NCBI RefSeq assembly: GCF_016906535.1
Contig: NC_057372.1
Coordinates: forward strand, 1,903,501-1,967,500
Direction: 5' to 3'
Length of the DNA stretch: 64,000 nt
Origin: Rhizoctonia solani
Lineage: Eukaryota > Basidiomycota > Agaricomycetes > Cantharellales > Ceratobasidiaceae
Each line of letters begins with the position of its first letter. Position 1 is the stretch's first letter. Under the pieces are notes generated by a model, which saw nothing but the letters and a program-made list of their open reading frames with translations, ran no database searches and was not told where the DNA came from. Positions 1 through 12,115 of the stretch are shown here, piece after piece. Made by a program: the position numbers and the translations under genes.

Positions 1-757
1 TCACCAGCTTCTCTTCGCTTCCTCCGCCATGTCGCATTCCTCAAGCTCGCTGCCATCGCCGGCCTCGCTTCCTCTGTCCTCGCCGCTCCCGTCGAGGCCC
101 CTGCTGCTACCAACCAGCTGGCCGCCCGCGCTCCCTACGACGTCCACAACGGCTGGGTGAGTAAACCTGCCATCCATACGTTCCTAGCTACCGACCGCTG
201 ACCGCTCGCTCGTATAGGCATCCTACTGTGAGTGACTTATCCTGCTGACGGTCGCCGTCAATTGCGACATGCCAGCGTTAGTATTGACACGAGCGCACAA
301 CGCGTTTCAGACAACCCCTCCGTCGGTACTGGCGCCTGCGGCTGGAACAACGGCGACTACGAGTGGTGGCTGCCGTAGGCACCAGCCTGTTCCAGGAGAT
401 GATGGTCGGTGAGTCGTCAGCGGTCTTGTCAACACCTGGTCCTTCCACCGTTTCTGATCGTGATCCTTCACTCGCGCATATGCACACGCAGACGGCAACC
501 CGAACCACAGCCAGGCTTGCGGAAAGACCGCCAACGTCAGCTGGAACGGCAAGACCATCAAGGTCGGCATCGTCGACCGGTGCTACGCATGCGGCTACAA
601 CGACATCGACCTGTCGCCGTCTGCGTTCCAGCAGTTTGCTGGTCTCGGTGAGTGGATGGGTATGACAAGGGGTGTTTGGGCAGGATAGCTGACTGGGCTT
701 GATGTGAATACTACAGGGACTGGCAAGCTGCAGGGTGTGTCGTGGAAGTTCAACTGA
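1..757 (+). CDS. Secreted barwin/RlpA-like double-psi beta-barrel protein (5' end outside window)
   Basis: The gene enters the window already in frame. A hydrophobic stretch followed by SSVLAAPVEA looks like the end of a signal peptide, and no start codon lies in this frame inside the window. Exons by eye are 1-156, 218-227, 311-408, 492-647 and 717-757. The mature part reads ASYYNPSVGTGACGW, then ACGKTANVSWNGKTIKV, VDRCYACGYNDIDLSP and ends GVSWKFN. The paired Cys, the VDRC motif and the DLSP motif are typical of fungal secreted DPBB proteins (RlpA-like, barwin, loosely expansin-related). These act outside the cell; their substrate is often unknown. The frame breaks once near 361-376: the downstream frame VGTSLFQEMM needs one more base than is present. 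Without that correction an in-frame TAG follows at about 376. The family call is firm; whether the break is real is not known. Confidence 0.8.
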
Positions 758-1083
758 GTGGTTGTGGGCGCGCCACTTGTTCGACCTTTTCTGTCTGCTA
801 TGCGTTCCACTTTGTTCATGTATGCATTCCACCCGGGCTCCAATAGATTTGATTCATCTTGAATTGTGCCAAAGTATGGCCGAAATGAGCATCAGCCACC
901 ATGGTCAAGAGCATCTCTGCCCAGCCCGAGCAACATATACGTGCCGAGCCTTCATCTATTAAATCCCACAAGCTGACTTTGAATTTATTCGATTGACACA
1001 AAGAGAATTGATTATGGGTAGGAGTGAATAAATTCCAATTGCGCCAGAAAAATTATAGAAAAATAAAACGAAAGACATCGAAG

Positions 1084-3039
1084 CTACTTCAACTTTGCAA
1101 GCGTGATCGCGTTCTTGGAGACATCATGCGAGAAATAGACGTTCTTCAAAAACACATCTCCGACCAACCACTCCTGAGGTCCGCCAATCTGCCCAGACAT
1201 GATGCCGGATACGCAGTCGCCCTGAGGTTGTTCTGGTTGACGGGGACAAACAGCAAATCACGAGGTCGATGGCGAACGACTGACCACCCATGGTAAACGC
1301 GACTTGAGCTCGGTTGTGCACGGGATTGTGAATCCACCCTGGCCATCTGACTTGGAGCCGGGAATCTGGGCGTGAAGGGCCTGGGCATCGGCAGGAGGGG
1401 CAATGATGAGGGAAGTTCCGGTGTCGAGGATAGCAGTGCGGCCAGTCAAGCCAATGTCCTTTCCACCAACTGCGGCTGTGAATGGTACCTCCCAGAATCC
1501 ATTGGGATTAACGTTTGGCATAGTCGTAGTAGTTGCGGCATCGATCTTGGTCTCGTCGATTCCACCAAACGTGATCTCGCCGTCGTTCTTGCCATCTGCC
1601 AGACGAGGGATCTTATAGCTCGTGATCGCGGATTGGATCAATCCAGCCTTGGCGAGGGACTCTGGGGGAGTATCGACCTTTTGGTTCGAAAGGGAACTCT
1701 TGGCAAGACCGACCAAACCATCAAACGGAGTATCGTTGGAAGAGAACTCGACCGACTCGACGGTTGCAGCTCCAAAAGTGTGAGCAGGAAGCTTGAGACC
1801 AGCAATAACAACGTCGTCGGTAATGACGTCTCCCGCAACCTGACCAGTTCCGTATGTAACTTGGAATGTACGTCCGGCGGACTTGAACGAAGTAGACGAT
1901 TTGGTACCAAGGAAAGTATGGTTTCCGCATCCGCCACCTGCCTGGGACTGGCAAGCTTCACCTCCAACCCACATGTCGGCGGAACCAGAGTCCATGAGAA
2001 GACGGAAGTCGCGCGGGGGAGTGCCCAGCTGAACAGTGGCGAGATATCCGATATCGTTAGCCCTGCAAAGAATCAATATCAGAATCGATCTTCAACGGAT
2101 GGTAAATACTGGATACATACTCATTATCGAGTGCAATAGAATTGGCAGCAGTAGGCTTATTCGAATTGGTGACGCCTCCATTGATCGCAGCTGCAAGATC
2201 GACCTTGGAGAATCCATCCTTGTTGCTCCCGACAGCGACAGTTCCGTTACCAGCGCCTCCGTAGCAACCGGAGCCGCGGGAGTAGTGGAAGAGGCAGCAA
2301 CTGATGTAGCGGCCTCAGCAGGAGGCGAAGCGGCGGCCGGAGGGGCACTCGCAGCCGGGGGGCCTCCTGCTGGAGGAGAGGCTCCGGCGGGGGGAGTAGC
2401 GGCAGGGGCGCCTGCGGTTACGGTCTCGGTGACTACGACCGTGGTCGTTGCGCTGACTGAAGTGCTTGCAGCAGCTTCATTCGCGGGAGTAACGGTGGTG
2501 GTAACGGTAGTCAGGGCCACACCTAATCAACCCAATGTCAATTTCGATCCAAACAACAGGGTCTAAATTAACTCACCTGCCTCTAGGATCGCTCCTGCAG
2601 CAGCCACTCGTCCACTACCGTTGGCGGCCAAGCGGATACGAGTCAGCTCAGAGTCGACTTTGCCGACGTTGTATTTACGCTTTTGCTGCTGCTTGTTCCG
2701 GAGTGCTTGGACACCGTCTCCAACGACGAACATGCGCTTCTGGATGGCGGCGCTCATCTCTTCAGAAGTGGGCTCGCGCTTTCCAGTCATGCGGGCCAGA
2801 CGGCGGTGTGCGCTGTTAGCATGTTGTTGAAGGAGCTATTATATGCAATATTAGTTTTTGATCAAGTAGGCGTGGCCGTCAATTCGACTCACGATCTGGG
2901 GGTGAATATCGTCTCGAATCTTGTGCATACGGGTAAGAGGGACCGTAACCAACCCGACATTGCGGCGATACGGGACGGCCTCGACAGGAGCCACGATCAT
3001 GCTCGCCAGGAGCACAGCCAAAGTAAACGGGGTCAACAT
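1084..3039 (-). CDS. Secreted pepsin-like aspartic protease (family A1), frame broken in several places
   Basis: The start at 3039 gives a signal peptide of about 21 residues (MLTPFTLAVLLASMIVAPVEA), then a propeptide, an Ala/Pro/Ser-rich linker (about 2280-2520) and the catalytic domain. Both catalytic motifs are present: MDSGSADMW near 1990 and AILDTGTSLI near 1430. YGTGQVAGDV marks the flap region. The end reads FLKNVYFSHDV..NAITLAKLK, stop at 1084-1086. Short introns lie near 2838-2893, 2520-2575 and 2064-2120. Pepsin-like A1 enzymes are endopeptidases, usually working at acid pH outside the cell or in the vacuole; the signal peptide and linker favour secretion or cell-wall attachment. 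The reading frame breaks around 1307, 1264 and 1218, and again near 2260-2290, each time by one base, while the conserved protein continues in the next frame. This is either a young pseudogene or uncorrected sequence errors. It is transcribed towards the barwin-like gene. Confidence 0.8.
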
Positions 3040-3964
3040 ATCGAAAGATTTATTGGCACAATCGATAAGGAGAGAATATGCTCAGACCAGTGAGCAAAAC
3101 GACTAGGCACAGCCCAACGAAAAGGGGGAAGAAGAAAGAAAAAGTTGGGAGGATGACCTGGAGGTCGGGGAAGGGAGTAGGCTCTGGATATTGGTGTCAT
3201 GGAGCTATTTGTAGGTTTCTTTGTTGCCAATAGAACTACGCGACGTAGACAGATGGGATACCTCCGAATTCGTTTTTTCGTTCGTCGATCCGTAGCTTCC
3301 GGTCTATACTCTATAGTAACATGAGAACGGATTTAGCAAAGCGCCGAGTCCCAGAGCAACCAAGAAGCCTTTGTGCGTTTGCTCTGTCTATTAATAAACT
3401 TTATTCGATTCATACGTCCGACAGCGCGTGTGCTAAGGCACACACATACGATTCGATTTACTTTATTGTGTATCAGCGGTCACACTTATTCTTTTGTTCT
3501 GCACAACAAGGCAAAGTCTAGATCTGACACAACTTGCTGTAATTCTGGCTCGATTCGCTTCCGCCGGGATGACCTAATCAACTCTGACGCGGTTGCTGCC
3601 GTTTCCAGCTCAACTGGCATTCTGCCGCATATATATAGCTTGTTGCACTCACAAACCTTCTGGAGGAATACCTTGTGCGTATCTAAGCTACGATCCTCCT
3701 GCGTGTACCAATACGAAAGGCTTCATGCGCTTAGCCACCTCAGGCCTTCGCACGAAACGAAATAGCCGTCAAGCCGGCTGAGGTTGTGAAAATAGAATGG
3801 CGCTTGAAAAAAATGCCGCATCAAAGCACTGTTCGATTTCACTAGGCGAATCGTGGAACACAGCATGGCCCTCTGCTATAGTAATACACGCTAACCCAAC
3901 CGCTCCCGACCCACTTGTACTCGTACCACAATCCCCGTTTTTCGCTTGGTAGCTCACTATGTAG
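3040..3964. other. Intergenic, no supported gene
   Basis: About 0.9 kb. It holds the promoter of the aspartic protease on its left side and the 3' end of the isomerase-like gene on its right side. Plus-strand frames at 3321-3781 have no domain. Confidence 0.45.
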
Positions 3965-5201
3965 TTATAGCCGAGCGATATGGGCTTTGGTAAAGTTGTG
4001 GTCCTCCTCAGGCATAATTTGTCTCGTATTGTCACCGCACATTTGCAATGCCTCGCGGTAAATCTCTTTCTGTTGTCAAAATTTAGGGCTTTATGTAGCA
4101 AATTTTTTATAAAAGCTGTAATACCCACTTTGATTAATCCCCAAGCCCCACCACGTGCGTTTCCACCCATAGCTGTTGCGATTGCAATAGCTCGCTCGAG
4201 AACTTTTTCATTTCCTCCTGTTTGTACGATTCGATTTGGTTGCGAGGTGTTCAGAAATTATTGGTGCTTACCATCAACGACGGCATCTACGATCCCAGCC
4301 TCCAACAACTCCTTGGGCGTGAACCGATGGCCTTCCAAGACCGTCTTGCGCATAAGCGCTGGGTGCGAATGGCCAACTTTCACACGAATCAAGGTGGCAA
4401 AAGCGGGTGGGAGAGGCGCGCCAAAATGAATCTGTCGCAATTTGGGAATGCCGTTAGGAATGTAATAAATAATACGTGGCAGATTTAATTGAACTGACTT
4501 CGTTGAAGCATGCCCATGCTTTTCCAGAGGTCATTACTCGGTAGTCGCAGGCCAGGGCGAGAAGATAACCACCGGCAAATGTGTGTCCGTTGAGCGCGGC
4601 GACCGTCGGAACTGGGGGGTTATTATTTAGTGAGGACCGTTTGGGGATTTAGTCTGGTACCGACTTGGGAATGCCAAAAGTCTCGAGATAACTGGGTTCA
4701 GCACACCTAAAGAGCAGCAGTCAACACTAGTATTCTACCAGATCTAGCCAGGCCTACCAGTCATGAATCCAGGCTGGGAAATGCATCCTGGTAGTCCAGT
4801 CCTACAAAACGTATCAATCACATCGAATTCAGAATTTTGTCATAGGATTTACCATTGCTAAAGAACTTGTCCCCAGTTCCGGTAATCACGAATCCTCCCT
4901 CAGCGCCATCCTTTACGCCTGTCTTGCCGAGTTTTGCTGCCCTCCAGATAGACCTCCATTCACTTTCGACGATATCGAACGCAGGAATGAGCACACCGAG
5001 GCACATCTTATTGGTCAGACCTATGGCCCCGTTCAGTTAATTATAGACATAACAGGTCCGGTCAATGTACATACGATTGTCAGGCCCCGAATGCAATCTC
5101 AGTACCCAAATTGCGGGGGAAGGGTGAGTGAGCGTGGCCATGGCATTTTCCCCAGCCGCCAGAGTGCGGGGGAATGTGATAGGATACGAGGGGGAAGACA
5201 T
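3965..5201 (-). CDS. Peroxisomal enoyl-CoA hydratase/isomerase family protein with PTS1 (ARL)
   Basis: The start at 5201 gives MSSPSYPITFPRTLAAG. The assembled protein has the crotonase fold: FVITGTGDKFFSNGLDY (substrate CoA loop), PTVAALNGHTFAGGYLLALACDYRVM (the AALNGH..GGG-type oxyanion region, here with AGG) and LRKTVLEG/FTPKELLEAGIVDAVVDG near the C-terminus. The last exon ends KAHIARL; ARL fits the peroxisomal targeting signal type 1 consensus. The protein is about 270 residues in 6-7 exons, the usual length for a fungal peroxisomal delta3,delta2-enoyl-CoA isomerase or hydratase. These enzymes move or hydrate double bonds during beta-oxidation of unsaturated fatty acids. Isomerase versus hydratase cannot be settled from the sequence: the region where a hydratase would carry its second catalytic Glu was not clear. 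It shares a 237-bp promoter with the multifunctional beta-oxidation enzyme on the other strand, which supports the pathway. Confidence 0.82.
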
Positions 5202-5438
5202 AGTATCAATGTAGCACTGTAAGAGTCTTCAATGAGAAATAGACGGCTTAAGTACGGCTCAGAGGTAACCCGAGTGGCCGAGCGACCGAGACACCGAGGC
5301 ACGTGAATTCCCCGGATGGTGCCCCGCTGATGCAATGGTCGGAATTTCACGTGCGCTGCCCGGCTGTGATATAGCCATAAATATTGGACTGGGACACGAG
5401 TGCTGCTACTACCACCATTCATCTATCCTGCATCTATC
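5202..5438. promoter_or_regulatory. Shared divergent promoter of two beta-oxidation genes
   Basis: These 237 bp separate the start codons of two divergent peroxisomal genes. They hold two CACGTG E-boxes (5300-5305 and 5348-5353), a CCGAGG at 5294-5299 directly before the first E-box, an inverted CCAAT (ATTGG, 5383-5387) and a TATA-like ATAAATAT (5377-5384). CCTCGG/CCGAGG is the known FarA/FarB site of fatty-acid-responsive genes in ascomycetes; whether basidiomycetes use it is an inference. Confidence 0.55.
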
Positions 5439-8400
5439 ATGTCCAAACTTGATTTCACTGGCCATACTGTCGTCGTTACTGGCGCCGGAGGAGGCCTTGG
5501 AAGGACGTAAGTGGGACTATTAGTTGAGCATTTCGAGTATCCTTAGTAGATATGCAGATACTCTCTTGCATTTGCCGCTCGAGGAGCAAATGTCGTTGTG
5601 AATGATGTTAGCAAGGAGAACGCTGAGCGTGTTGTTGCCGAGATCAAGAAAGGTGATGTTTAGCTATGAAGTGGCAAGCAAGGACCACATTAATATGGCG
5701 CCAAACAGCTGGAGGCAAGGCAGTCTCCAACACTTCCTCCGTAACTGATGGTGCTGCCGTGATAAAGACCGCGCTCGATACCTTTGGTGGTGTTACCATT
5801 CTTATCAATAATGCTGGTATCCTAAGGTAAGACCCCGCCACGAGAATGAAATGGAGTAGCAAACCCCTTACAAACTTGATGTAGGGACAAGTCGTTCAAG
5901 AACATGTCAGATCAGGCAAGTTAATACCGGGGCATAAATCGGCCCGTTTATTCATTGTTCTCTAGGAATTCGACTTGGTCAAGTCTGTTCACCTTGATGG
6001 TGCTTTCTCTTGCACCAAGGCAGCTTGGCCGCACTTCCGCAAGCAAAAGTTTGGTCGTGTGATTAACACCGCCAGCGCTGCTGGGCTCTATGGTCAGCAT
6101 AATCTTTCTTCCTGTACACGAGGCCATTCTGACAATTCGGCTGACATAAAATAGGTAACATGGGCCAGGCAAACGTGAGTAGATTTGGCTATTTATGGTA
6201 AAACGACATTAGATTTATAGATATCTTTACTAGTATGCGGCAGCCAAGATGGGTCTTGTTGCCTTTACTCGCACGCTTGCTTTCGAGGGTGCCAAGTATG
6301 GCATCAAAGCATCCTGCATTGCACCTATGGCCGCATCTAAAATGACTGAGACTATTATGCCTCCTGAGATGCTCGCTGGCCTCAAGGTAAATTAATCTTC
6401 CAGTTCGCCGATTCGCTTTCTCACATGTGAAATCCATAGCCCGAATTTGTCGCGCCCCTTGTCCTCGCTCTTACCCATCCTTCCGGCCCAGAGGCATCCG
6501 GAAAGACATTTGAGGTTGGCGCTGGCTACGTTGCTGAGATCCGATGGGAACGCTCTCAAGGACACATTTTCCGTGCCGATGCTACCTTTACCCCCAGTGC
6601 GGTCCGACATGCGTTCTCTTCAATCACCGATTTTAAATCGCGCAAGCCCGATCATCCTAACAGCATGGGGGATCGGGACATGGTAAAAACCCTCGAAGCA
6701 GCCAAGAACGCAGGGCCAAATGACCAGGGAGACGTCAAGGTCGAGTACAAGGGCCAGACCGTCATCATTACTGGTGCTGGCGCCGGTCTTGGACGTGCCT
6801 ATGCGCTGATGTTTGGTAAACTTGGTGCCAACGTCGTCGTCAACGATGTTTCCGAGGCAGCTGCAAAGAAGGTAGCCGATGAGGTCACCAAGGCTGGCCC
6901 CGGCAAGGCTGTAACCGTCGTATGCAGTGCCGAGGACGGCGAGGCGATCGTCAAGGGGGCGATCGATGCGTTTGGAAGTGTCCACATTCTCATTGCAAAT
7001 GCCGGGATCCTGAGGGACAAGAGCTTCACAGCGATGTCCGAGAAAGAATGGATGGATGTTTTGGCTGTTCACTTGCGGTCAGTCAGGTGTTAACCACCTT
7101 GGTTTCCGAATACTGACAAGCGGGCGCAGTGGTACTTACAAGTGTGCCAAGGCTGTGTGGCCAGTCTTCCAAAAGCAGAAGTACGGACGTATCGTTACTA
7201 CTGCGTCTGGAGTTGGCATCTGTGAGTATTTTTACCCCATGGTCATCTTTTCATTCCATTGAATTGCCGTCTGTAGATGGTAATTTTGGACAGGCCAACG
7301 TAAGTGACGTATCTAGGAATGCTTGACCATAGTTGACCCCAGTTTTTAATAGTACTCGACTGCCAAAGCTGCTATCATTGGTCTCACGCGAACACTCGCC
7401 ATTGAGGGATCTCGCTATGGCATTCTCTCTAACTGCATTGCCCCTTCGGCTGGTACGGCTATGACGGCAACTATCTGGTTAGTACTTTTATCTATTCAAC
7501 TTTTTATTTGTTCTGAGCGATATTTGGTGTAGGCCTGAGGAAATGGTAAAAGCATTCTCTCCAGACTATGTAGCGCCATTAGTCGGCTATCTCGCTAGCA
7601 AGGGTAAGTTAAAAATACTTGACTATTTTCGCAATTGCTTATGAGATCGCAAAACAGACAACGAGGCAACCACCGGTGCGTTATTCGAGGTCACTGGCGG
7701 TTGGGCAGCCCAGACTAGGTGGCAACGCGCTGGAGGACATGGTTTCCCTCAGAATAAGGAATTGACTCCCGAAGCTATCCTCTCCAAGTGGAAAGTTATT
7801 ACTAACTTTGGTGAGTTACCACTGCATCTAGAGATTTATTTGAAGCTGATCGTTGTATGCGCAGATGATGGACGTGCCACCTACCCCACTTCGACTCAGG
7901 AGGCCATCCAACAGGTAAGTTTCAGCGAACAAGCATCGATGCGATTCTAAATTCTTTTATTCTAGATTGTTGAAAACTTCTCCAACAAGACCTCGGAGTC
8001 CGCCTCTGCAGACGGTGAAGACCCAGCTGTGATCGTCGAGGCTAAGAACGAGAAGCGTGAGCCAGTCGAATTCGAATACACTGAACGTGATGTTATTCTG
8101 TACAACTTGGGCATCGGTGCCACCGAGAAGGAGCTTCAGTGGACTTTTGAAAGCAGCGAGAATTTCCAAGCACTCCCTACATTTGGCGTCATTCCCCAAT
8201 TCGGAGCTAGCTCTGCGATGAGCTATGACTTTATTCCTAACTTCAACCCCGTAAGTTGTCAGCTCCAAGGATTGGGCGCACATGCTTATTTTAATACACC
8301 CGTAGGCGAAGCTTCTGCACGGAGAGCAGTACCTCGCTATCAAGGGACCTATTCCTACTAGCGGGACCCTCGTGAACCACGTACGATTGATTGAAGTTTT

Positions 8401-9169
8401 GGACAAGGGAAAGGCTGCGGCTGTCACAGTGGCTGTGGATACTATCGACAAGGACACAGGGAAGCCGGTGTTTGAGAATCAGTCGACAGTGTTCTTGCGC
8501 GGCTCGGGTGGGTTCGGAGGAAAGAAGAAGGGTAGCGGTAAGTAGTGCACCACCCTGTCTCACATTTGTTCACATTTTAACCGAATTCATTAGACCGTGG
8601 TGCCGCAACTGCCCCAATACCCCTCCCAAGCGTGCTCCTGATGCTGTGGTTGAAGAGAAGACGGACGAGAAGCAGGCCGCACTTTACAGGTTGAGCGGTG
8701 ATCTTAACCCCTTGCACGTAAGTTGGATGACACAACCCCAGTCCATGCATGTCTAACTGGCTTGACGATAGATCGAGCCCGAGTTCGCAGCCGCCGGTGG
8801 ATTCCCCAAGCCAATCCTTCATGGTAAGCGCCCCAAGTATATAGCTCGACATGTTTCAAACTCACAGAAACTCCTTTCTTAGGCCTCTGCTTCCTCGGAT
8901 TCTCAGGCAAGCACATCTTGAAGACGTTTGGTCCCTGGAAGGACATCAAAGTCAGATTTGCTGGATCGGTTTACCCAGGCGAGACCCTCGTTACTGAGAT
9001 GTGGAAGGAAGGGAACAAGGTCATCTTCAGTATGTATGGCTCATGTGTCCTTGCGAGCTTTGCTGACAATAACAAATTAGCTACCAAAACCAAGGAGCGG
9101 GGCGCAATTGTGCTATCGGCCGCGGCTGCAACCTTGGTTGAGCAAGGGGCCGGAAAAGCAAAGCTCTGA
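5439..9169 (+). CDS. FOX2: Peroxisomal multifunctional beta-oxidation enzyme type 2 (hydroxyacyl-CoA dehydrogenase x2 + hydratase 2), PTS1 AKL
   Basis: The protein catalyses the second and third steps of peroxisomal beta-oxidation: hydratase 2 turns trans-2-enoyl-CoA into (3R)-hydroxyacyl-CoA, and the dehydrogenase domains oxidise it to 3-ketoacyl-CoA. Two short-chain dehydrogenase domains are visible. The first has [21 protein letters not shown] and the catalytic NYAAAK; the second has [23 protein letters not shown] and NYSTAK. A hot-dog hydratase 2 domain follows, with [39 protein letters not shown] (the hydratase 2 signature) and [13 protein letters not shown]. This is the full fungal Fox2 order of about 900 residues. 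It ends GKAKL, a type 1 peroxisomal signal. At least a dozen short introns occur. One single-base break lies near 8612: the C-run in gccccaat is one base short for the conserved frame [15 protein letters not shown]. It is divergent from the isomerase-like gene at 237 bp. Confidence 0.93.
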
Positions 9170-9780
9170 ACTATTTATATTCGCAATGCCACGACAATGT
9201 TTATAATTTGCATCTTTGAATACCAGTTGTTTTGTGATAAATGATGGACCCGTGCTTCCTTGCTCCACCAGGCCCAGACCGGTTTTTGATATTTTGACGG
9301 GACTTATGCTCCAGTACCGCTCGCCCTGTGGATTCAACTGCAGCGCCAAAAAGTGTTACAGTAATAAAAGCCGGTGGTTGTGGAGAAACCGTAATCACCA
9401 GCGGTTGTACTCGGTGCTGTACTTGCGATCTACGTGTTTCCCGAATTGCAGAGACAAGCTTAGATATGCCCTCTCATTCTACATAAGAATGGGTTGACAG
9501 GTATCAACAACCAAGTGCAACGAGGAATAGAATATTAGAGTATGTTTGATCTGCATTTAAGGAGAAAATACAATACATCGGGTATACAAACTAGGCAATG
9601 AAAAATAGAAAATGAAAAAACGCAAGGTGAAAGAATGAGAAGTCGGAAGACATGAAAAATCATAACTGCAAGCTGCTTTTAAGGAACAAGAATAGGTTTG
9701 AGCCATCGAAAAATGAGTCGAATGTGAGGGATACACCGGAAAAGGGATGATAGGTACGCAGAGTCCATACAAATACAATT
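9170..9780. other. Intergenic between converging genes
   Basis: 611 bp hold the 3' ends of the multifunctional enzyme and exchanger genes. Nothing else recognised. Confidence 0.5.
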
Positions 9781-12115
9781 TTAACCAGCAGCCTCCAAGC
9801 TGCATCCGCCAAGGTTGATCGAACTGCCCAAATCAGCGAGAGGATTACTTCCAGGGCTGTTCACGGTTGATCGTTAGACTGGGTTTACAAGGCAAACTGA
9901 ATACTATGCTTACTAGTACCAAAACGAGACTGCGATGATAACATAGAGCACTAGAATAAGAATATTAGACCACCTATCATCCCAAAATTGCTTCCTTCTC
10001 TACTTACTCATTAGAATGAAGCCCTCGAGCCAGTTCGATTTGCCATCCGAAACTACGTAGTTGACAACCAGGACTGACAAGAATAGTACCACAGACTCGA
10101 AGGGATCGTTCAGGAGAGTTAGCTGATTGAATGAATTAGCTTTATCTTTTTGATTCCGTATGGCTTCAACTTACCGGCTTGCCCATCCCCCAGGCAATAA
10201 CAACCAAAAGTGGAATGACAAATAAGGCAATCTGAATACTAGATCCAACCGCCTGGAAGAGTTAAAGGTCAATATATATGCGCCATCAAAACATCGACTG
10301 AGCGTTCAGACGTACCACACCAATAGAAAGATCAAGCTTATCCTTAACACTGACAGTTACAGCTGTAACGTGTTCCGCGGCGTTTCCAACAATCGGAAGA
10401 AGACTAGACCAATGCTATTAATAGATGCTCCATAGCGCAAATAGAATACGCACATCAAACCAACAAATTCTTTGCTTATTGCGCCTCCTTCTGTCACTCC
10501 ATCGATCGAGTCGACAAGATACTCGGCAGTAAAAGCGACAAGCTGATAACCGTTAGCTTATGCTATCGAGCCACACATTGAAGTGAACATACCACCGTGA
10601 TGACAACCAGCAATGCGACAGCACTGACAACATTCAACTTGGGCTCTTCTACTTCTTCCTCCTTCTCCTTTGCTTCGGAAGGTTCTGCCGGTTGCTCTTC
10701 GTCGGCCTTTTTACGGCGAATAGCACTCCTCGCGAGTCCTTTGAGAGACCTGCCAGTGTTGGGGTACGCAGTAGAAGGCTCTGCAAATCCGGCATGTTCG
10801 CCTTCATCGTACAAGTGCGCGTGGGACCAGAGCTGGAAGAACAAATACCCCGCATAACTGAAGTAATTTCAAGGTCAAACAATGCGGAACATGGGTCAAA
10901 TTAGACTCACATAAGAAGCAACACAACTGCGACTCCGTGGCTCATGCGCAAGATATCCAGGCCCTCATCGGGGTCAGCCTGCTGGTTTGTCGCAAAGTGG
11001 AATGCAGCTGGTAACAGTACGGCAATAACGCTAATAGCGAGAAGCGAACTGTTCAGTTGCGCAGCACCAGCCATGAACCCTTGTTCGGAATAACGCGTTC
11101 CGCCGGCGAAGACTGTGATTGATATTATTAGTTTCCAACCGAAGGTTAAATTTAGATGTGTTGATACGCACAACACATGCCGAGTACTGCGTGGAAATAC
11201 GTCAGTTGTATACAATGGAGTTGAAACGTGGTTGGCTTACCGAGTAAGAGATTACTGAGAATGGATCCGATGAGTGACGATTGCACAACACGCAGTTGAC
11301 ACTGTGTCAATGCGACGATCTGTAAAACGTGGTAAGCCTAAGTTGGGGTTTATTACTCTACTGGAAAACGCACTGCAACGATTAACTCGACAGCATTTCC
11401 GAATGTTGCATTAAGCAGGCCTCCAATGGTTTGTCCCACCCTCAGAGCGAGTTCTTCTGTTGCGAATCCTAGTAGCTTTGCGAGCGGTATGATGGCCAAG
11501 AAATTCGTAATAAACACAGCGACATAGCTGTCGCGTTTGGAAGTGTAGCGCCCACTTGGGAAATAGTTAGCGGTTAAGTGGGTTAAAATTACAAGAGATC
11601 CGCTTACCCGATTGGAATAAAGATAAGCAAAATACTTAGATCTAAAAAATTCAAGGCATGAGTTTAAAAGTTTACGAGGCTGCTTCAAATAGTGACATAC
11701 ACGTTTCTGTGACAATCGCGCGAAGACTACTCAGGTAAGTAGGCTCTTTCCCAAGCTAGTACGAGCCATATTAAATGCAAGATATAATCATAAAGACCGC
11801 AATAGTCACCTTTTTCTGAGGGGTCATCATCCGTCTGATTGCTACTGCGACCAGGCCGACCGCCTTTAAACTAGGACGAGGCGCAGTGCGTTGACGCAAG
11901 TCCGGCTGTGATGGATTCAACGGCCGAAGCGATTCTGGATGTGTACTTGCACTGGCGACAGTTGGGACAGAATTCTGGTGGAAGGGGCTGGTGGAGGTAG
12001 AAGGTCTACCCGATTCCCCCGCGATGTCTGTAAAAAGATCGATTAGCAAGGCCGAGGTAAGATGCCGTGAATTACGAGATGGTGGCTCGAACTCACGTTC
12101 TTGCTCTGAAGACAT
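9781..12115 (-). CDS. Vacuolar Ca2+/H+ exchanger (CAX family, Vcx1-like)
   Basis: This is a multi-pass antiporter that moves Ca2+ into the vacuole against H+. The start at 12115 ([14 protein letters not shown]) leads into a hydrophilic N-terminal region of about 100 residues, then the membrane core. The two CAX signature repeats are present: GNAVELIVA near 11380 and [14 protein letters not shown] near 10370. An acidic loop of Glu/Lys/Ala ([12 protein letters not shown]) between the halves at about 10650-10700 matches the acidic motif that separates the two halves of fungal CAX proteins. Other recognisable segments are [21 protein letters not shown] and a C-terminal AVSFWYYPG. The last exon is reached by splicing over a tempting stop: the donor at tacta|gtaagc keeps the frame to a stop at 9781-9783. 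About ten introns. The protein should lie in the vacuolar membrane. CACGTG lies at 12235-12240, 120 bp upstream. Confidence 0.88.

Noticed and set aside
1372..2139. 255-codon plus-strand open frame in the protease locus
   Set aside because: Antisense of the aspartic protease catalytic exon; the minus strand has both DSG/DTG active-site motifs.
5300..5353. Two CACGTG boxes as a strong enrichment signal by themselves
   Set aside because: CACGTG is expected about 16 times in 64 kb by chance and occurs roughly that often; only its placement and the longer CACGTGATC are notable.
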